Shown one piece after another: positions 5,587-8,450 of a stretch of 8,450 bases of DNA (position 1 is its first letter; each line of letters begins with the position of its first letter). Source of the stretch: an uncultured Oscillospiraceae bacterium (GTDB lineage: Bacteria > Bacillota > Clostridia > Oscillospirales > Oscillospiraceae). Both the position numbers and the translations under genes were made by a program. The notes under the pieces were generated by a model that worked only from the letters and a program-made list of their open reading frames with translations, did no database searches and was not told the origin of the DNA. The stretch is taken from NCBI GenBank assembly GCA_947628975.1, contig CANRBW010000063.1, positions 1 to 8,450 of the forward strand, read 5' to 3'.

Positions 5587-6708
5587 TCACCGCCCGCTGG
5601 CCCGGCGGACGGCGGACCACACGTCGTAGTTGTCGAAGTCCGGGATGGTGCCCAGCCGCCACAGGCTCAGCCCGGTGACGCCGTAGTCCAGACACAGCCG
5701 GATCTTGGCCTCCACGCTCCGGGCGTCCTCGTACCACACCCGGTAGCGGGTCCCCTCCTCGTCGTGGTAGTAGACGTAGGGGGAGGCGTACTCCTGGCTC
5801 CACCCCGGCTGGGCATCCTCCTGGGCCAGCCGCCGGGCCAGGGTCTCCGGCGCGGGGGAGTACACCCGCGTCCCCGCCAGGGCGCCCGCCTCGTCCACCT
5901 CCACCCCCGCCGCGGCGAAGGCCACCGCCAGGGCGATCTTCCCCCGGTCCTCCACCCCGGTCTCCGGGTCGGTGACCGCCCGCAGGGCGGCCTCCACCGC
6001 CCCGATGGGGGCCACCGGCGTGTCGGTGGCCAGGGTGCCCAGGGCCTCCTCCGGGGCCTGGGTCCACTGGTAGTCGTGGGCCATGAGGATGACCCTGTCG
6101 CACAGCCGCCCCAGCGCCCGGTAGTCGTACCCCTTGAACCAGGTGTCCGGCGGCACCGCCACATAGAGGGCCTGTCCCTCCCCCAGCGCCTCCCGGACCA
6201 GGGCCACCAGCGCGGCGAAGTCCTCCCGGCGGCCCCGGTCGGCCAGCCCCTCGAAGTCCAGGGTCAGCCCGCCGTAGTCCGCCGCCGCCTCCGCCAGGGC
6301 GCGGGCGGTCTCCGCCCGGACCTGGGGAGAGCAGAGGTATTCCACCAGCCCCTCCTCCCCGTAGCGCTGGGTGTTGGAGGCGTAGACGCAGAGGTTGTAC
6401 GCCACCCCCGCCTCCGCCAGGGCGTCGGTGGCCAGCTGGGGGCTCTGGGGCACCACCCAGGTGTTCCCCTCCGCCCCGGTGGTGTTGACGTAGGGCGCGC
6501 CCGCCCCGTCCAGGTACATCCGCCCCCAGCCCAGGGACACCGCGTCCATCTCCAGGGCCAGGTGGATCTGGCTGTAAGAGGACCCGGCGTAGAACCCGTG
6601 GAGCCAGGTGAGCTCGCTGGGGGGCGGCGTGGGCTCCGGCTCCCCCGGCCCGGCGCACCCGGCCAGCAGCAGCGCCGCCAGGGCCAGGGCCCATCCTCGC
6701 CGCCTCAC
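5587..6708 (-). CDS. Family 18 glycoside hydrolase lipoprotein (SleL/YaaH-like, spore or cell-wall lytic type)
   Basis: A 373-residue lipoprotein: signal peptide MRRRGWALALAALLLAGC with lipobox L-A-G-C18, a short Pro/Glu/Thr linker, then a GH18 barrel (about 34-370). Support includes W35-L-H-G-F-Y at strand 1, Y145GGLTLDFEGL with the expected acid/base Glu153 and Asp151, V206ILMAHDYQW (the M-x-x-D-Y strand 6), and G346LSLWRLG at strand 8. These fit the peptidoglycan-acting GH18 group (SleL, YaaH, YdhD), which cleave N-acetylglucosamine bonds in spore cortex or wall. The first Asp of the DxxDxDxE signature is Gly146 and the second is Thr149. No LysM domain is seen; the lipid anchor may replace it. 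The GTG start (6708-6706) overlaps the mfd stop as GTGA, with GGAGGGG just upstream, so the genes are translationally coupled. Substrate is inferred from family only. Confidence 0.83.
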   Translation of the reverse strand: MRRRGWALALAALLLAGCAGPGEPEPTPPPSELTWLHGFYAGSSYSQIHLALEMDAVSLGWGRMYLDGAGAPYVNTTGAEGNTWVVPQSPQLATDALAEAGVAYNLCVYASNTQRYGEEGLVEYLCSPQVRAETARALAEAAADYGGLTLDFEGLADRGRREDFAALVALVREALGEGQALYVAVPPDTWFKGYDYRALGRLCDRVILMAHDYQWTQAPEEALGTLATDTPVAPIGAVEAALRAVTDPETGVEDRGKIALAVAFAAAGVEVDEAGALAGTRVYSPAPETLARRLAQEDAQPGWSQEYASPYVYYHDEEGTRYRVWYEDARSVEAKIRLCLDYGVTGLSLWRLGTIPDFDNYDVWSAVRRASGR

Positions 6709-8450
6709 CGGTCCCCTCCGTCCCCGGCGGCCTCTCCGGCGGCCTGGGCGGTCCGGGCGTAGTCCTCCACCAGCCTCGTCCCCCAGCGCAGGGCGTCCTC
6801 CCCCTTCTTCAGCCGCAGGGACAGCCCCGGCTTCTCCCCGGCGGCCAAGACCAGCCTGCCCCGGTATTTCTCCTTGGCGCACAGCTCGTTGACCCGCCGC
6901 AGGTCCAGCTCCCCCAGGGCGAAGAGGAGGGTGGTCCCCTTCTGGGTGATCTCGGTGATGCCGTTTTGGGCGGCGGTGGCGCGCATCAGGGCCACGGCGA
7001 TGAGGTTGTTCACCGGCCTGGGGGGGTCGCCGTAGCGGTCGATGAGCTCGTCGGTGATGTCGTCCGCCTCCGCCTCGCTGCGGATGGCGGCGATCCGGCG
7101 GTAGAGGTCCATGCGCTGTTCCGCCTGGGGGACGTAGCGGTCGGGGATGGCGGCGGAGACGGTGAGGTCCGCGGCGCACTCGGCGGGCTTTTTTATCGGC
7201 TCCCCCCGCTCCTCCAGCACCGCCTCCTCCAACAGCTGGAGGTACATATCGTACCCCACGCTGAGCATGAAGCCGCTCTGTTCCGGCCCCAGCAGGTTCC
7301 CCGCCCCCCGGATCTCCAGGTCCCGCATGGCGATCTTGAAGCCGGAGCCGAAGGCGGCGAACTCCCGGATGGCCTCCAGCCGCTTGGCCGCCACCTCGGA
7401 GAGGACCTTTCCCGGCCTGTAGGTCAGGTAGGCCGACGCCCGGCGGCTGGAGCGGCCCACCCGCCCCCGGATCTGGTGGAGCTGGGCCAGGCCCATGGCG
7501 TCGGCGTTTTCGATGATCAGGGTGTTCACGTTGGGGATGTCGATCCCCGTCTCGATGATGGTGGTGCACACCAGCACGTCGATCTGCCCCTGGGACATAT
7601 CGGTCATGGTGAGGTTGATCTCCTCCTGGGTCATCCTGCCGTGGGCCACCGCCACCGTCACCTGGTCCCCCAGCATCTCCTGCAACCGCAGGGCGCACCG
7701 GGCGATGGTCTCGATCCGGTTGTGGAGGTAGTAGACCTGGCCCCCCCGGGCCACCTCCCGGCGGATGGCCTCGGCGATCACCCCCCAGTCGTGCTCCATC
7801 ACATAGGTCTGCACCGGCTGGCGGTCCGCCGGGGGCTCCTCCAGGGTGGACATATCCCGGATGCCGCTGAGGGCCATGTTCAGCGTCCTGGGGATGGGGG
7901 TGGCGGAGAGGGTGAGCACGTCCACCTGGCGGCTAATTTCCTTTAGCTTCTCCTTGTGGGTGACGCCGAAGCGCTGCTCCTCGTCCACCACCAGCAGTCC
8001 CAGGTCCTTGAATTCCACCCCGTTTTGCAGCAGTCTGTGGGTCCCCACCAGCAGGTCGATCCGCCCCTCCTTCAGGTTTTGGAGGAGGTTCCGGACCTGG
8101 GCGGGGGTGTTGAACCGGGTCAGCATCTCCACCGTCACCGGGTAGCGGGCGAACCGGGCCTTGGCGGTGAGGAAGTGCTGTCTGGCCAGCACGGTGGTGG
8201 GCACCAGGATGGCCGCCTGCTTGCCGTCCAGGACGCACTTCATCACCGCCCGGAGGGCCACCTCCGTCTTGCCGTAGCCCACGTCCCCGCAGAGGAGCCT
8301 GTCCATGGGCCGGGGCTGTTCCATGTCCCGCTTGATCTCGCTGACGCAGCGCAGCTGGTCCTCGGTCTCGGTGTACTCGAACTGCTCTTCAAACTCCCTC
8401 TGCCACGGGGAGTCGGGGGAGAAGGCGTATCCGGGCAGCCGCTGGCGCTG
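6705..8450 (-). CDS. mfd: Transcription-repair coupling factor Mfd (C-terminal half, cut by window edge)
   Basis: The last 581 residues of Mfd, which is normally about 1150 residues; the frame is open to the right edge. Mfd is the ATP-driven translocase that pushes stalled RNA polymerase off DNA lesions and recruits UvrA. Visible parts, counted from the edge: PWQREFEEQFEYTETEDQ (15-32), leading into Walker A G55-DVGYGKT62; the DEEQ box (156-159) followed by RFGV; the SATPIPRTLNM motif; the second RecA-like domain with QIRGRVGRSSRRASAYL (motif VI) and the adjacent translocation-motif region; then the C-terminal D7 domain (about 425-560), which contains MDLYRRIAAI and ELIDRYGDPP. Mfd and RecG share the translocase core, but the D7 domain identifies Mfd. 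The TGA stop overlaps the GTG start of the GH18 gene. A methionine at 8324 is internal, not a start. Confidence 0.96.
   Translation of the reverse strand, partial: QRQRLPGYAFSPDSPWQREFEEQFEYTETEDQLRCVSEIKRDMEQPRPMDRLLCGDVGYGKTEVALRAVMKCVLDGKQAAILVPTTVLARQHFLTAKARFARYPVTVEMLTRFNTPAQVRNLLQNLKEGRIDLLVGTHRLLQNGVEFKDLGLLVVDEEQRFGVTHKEKLKEISRQVDVLTLSATPIPRTLNMALSGIRDMSTLEEPPADRQPVQTYVMEHDWGVIAEAIRREVARGGQVYYLHNRIETIARCALRLQEMLGDQVTVAVAHGRMTQEEINLTMTDMSQGQIDVLVCTTIIETGIDIPNVNTLIIENADAMGLAQLHQIRGRVGRSSRRASAYLTYRPGKVLSEVAAKRLEAIREFAAFGSGFKIAMRDLEIRGAGNLLGPEQSGFMLSVGYDMYLQLLEEAVLEERGEPIKKPAECAADLTVSAAIPDRYVPQAEQRMDLYRRIAAIRSEAEADDITDELIDRYGDPPRPVNNLIAVALMRATAAQNGITEITQKGTTLLFALGELDLRRVNELCAKEKYRGRLVLAAGEKPGLSLRLKKGEDALRWGTRLVEDYARTAQAAGEAAGDGGDR

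Noticed and set aside
5575..5625. Terminator behind the GH18 gene
   Set aside because: A T-run exists (TTTTTT just after the stop), but the only hairpin, about 5 bp, lies well before it inside the coding end, so the layout is poor.
5533..6762. A 409-codon plus-strand open frame opposite the GH18 gene
   Set aside because: Pro/Gly/Val/Arg-rich with no motif or ribosome site, opposite a well-supported enzyme gene.
6709..7698. Upstream extension of the GH18 frame into the mfd gene
   Set aside because: It overlaps Mfd in another frame with a Pro/Gly/Arg-rich translation; the GTG at 6708 followed at once by a signal peptide and lipobox is the convincing start.

Overview
The window is very GC-rich, with codons strongly biased to C or G in the third position. 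It encodes spore germination receptor proteins (GerA family), a spore-lytic-type family 18 glycoside hydrolase lipoprotein, Mfd, TadA, MntP and a membrane-anchored parvulin foldase. Together these point to an endospore-forming, high-GC member of the Clostridia. The Oscillospiraceae (Flavonifractor/Oscillibacter/Lawsonibacter-like bacteria) are the best guess; that placement is inferred from gene content and composition and was not tested by a search.

Layout, left to right. (1) Positions 1-2224, minus strand: a germinant receptor operon in the order gerAA (707-2224), a short gerAC-like lipoprotein gene (159-710) and gerAB (from 153, cut by the window edge). The genes overlap or nearly touch. 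A weak candidate forespore (sigma-G-like) promoter lies just before gerAA. (2) 2225-2508: spacer with a bidirectional hairpin terminator and an AT-rich stretch with no gene. (3) 2509-2958, minus strand: tadA, the tRNA adenosine deaminase. (4) 2959-3072: a divergent intergenic region with a candidate mntP promoter and a perfect 9-bp GC hairpin. (5) 3073-3639, plus strand: mntP, a manganese exporter. (6) 3640-3914: spacer with five tandem repeat units of alternating 40 and 38 bp, running directly into a strong convergent terminator. (7) 3915-5489, minus strand: a zinc-ribbon / transmembrane / PpiC-type prolyl isomerase with its own near-consensus sigma-A promoter. (8) 5587-6708, minus strand: the GH18 lipoprotein, translationally coupled to mfd. 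(9) 6705-8450, minus strand: the C-terminal half of Mfd, cut by the window edge.

Functionally, the gerA operon would build an inner-spore-membrane receptor that senses germinants, and the GH18 lipoprotein resembles enzymes that act on cortex or cell-wall peptidoglycan. The mfd / GH18 / foldase cluster joins transcription-coupled repair to two cell-envelope genes; foldase genes near mfd are familiar in Firmicutes. tadA and mntP are ordinary housekeeping genes.

No RNA gene, mobile element or CRISPR array was seen. The main items for a second look are the alternating 40/38-bp repeat array behind mntP, the GerAC-like protein that stops after its first domain, the altered GH18 signature and the zinc-ribbon foldase. 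None of these amounts to clear evidence of a wholly new system.
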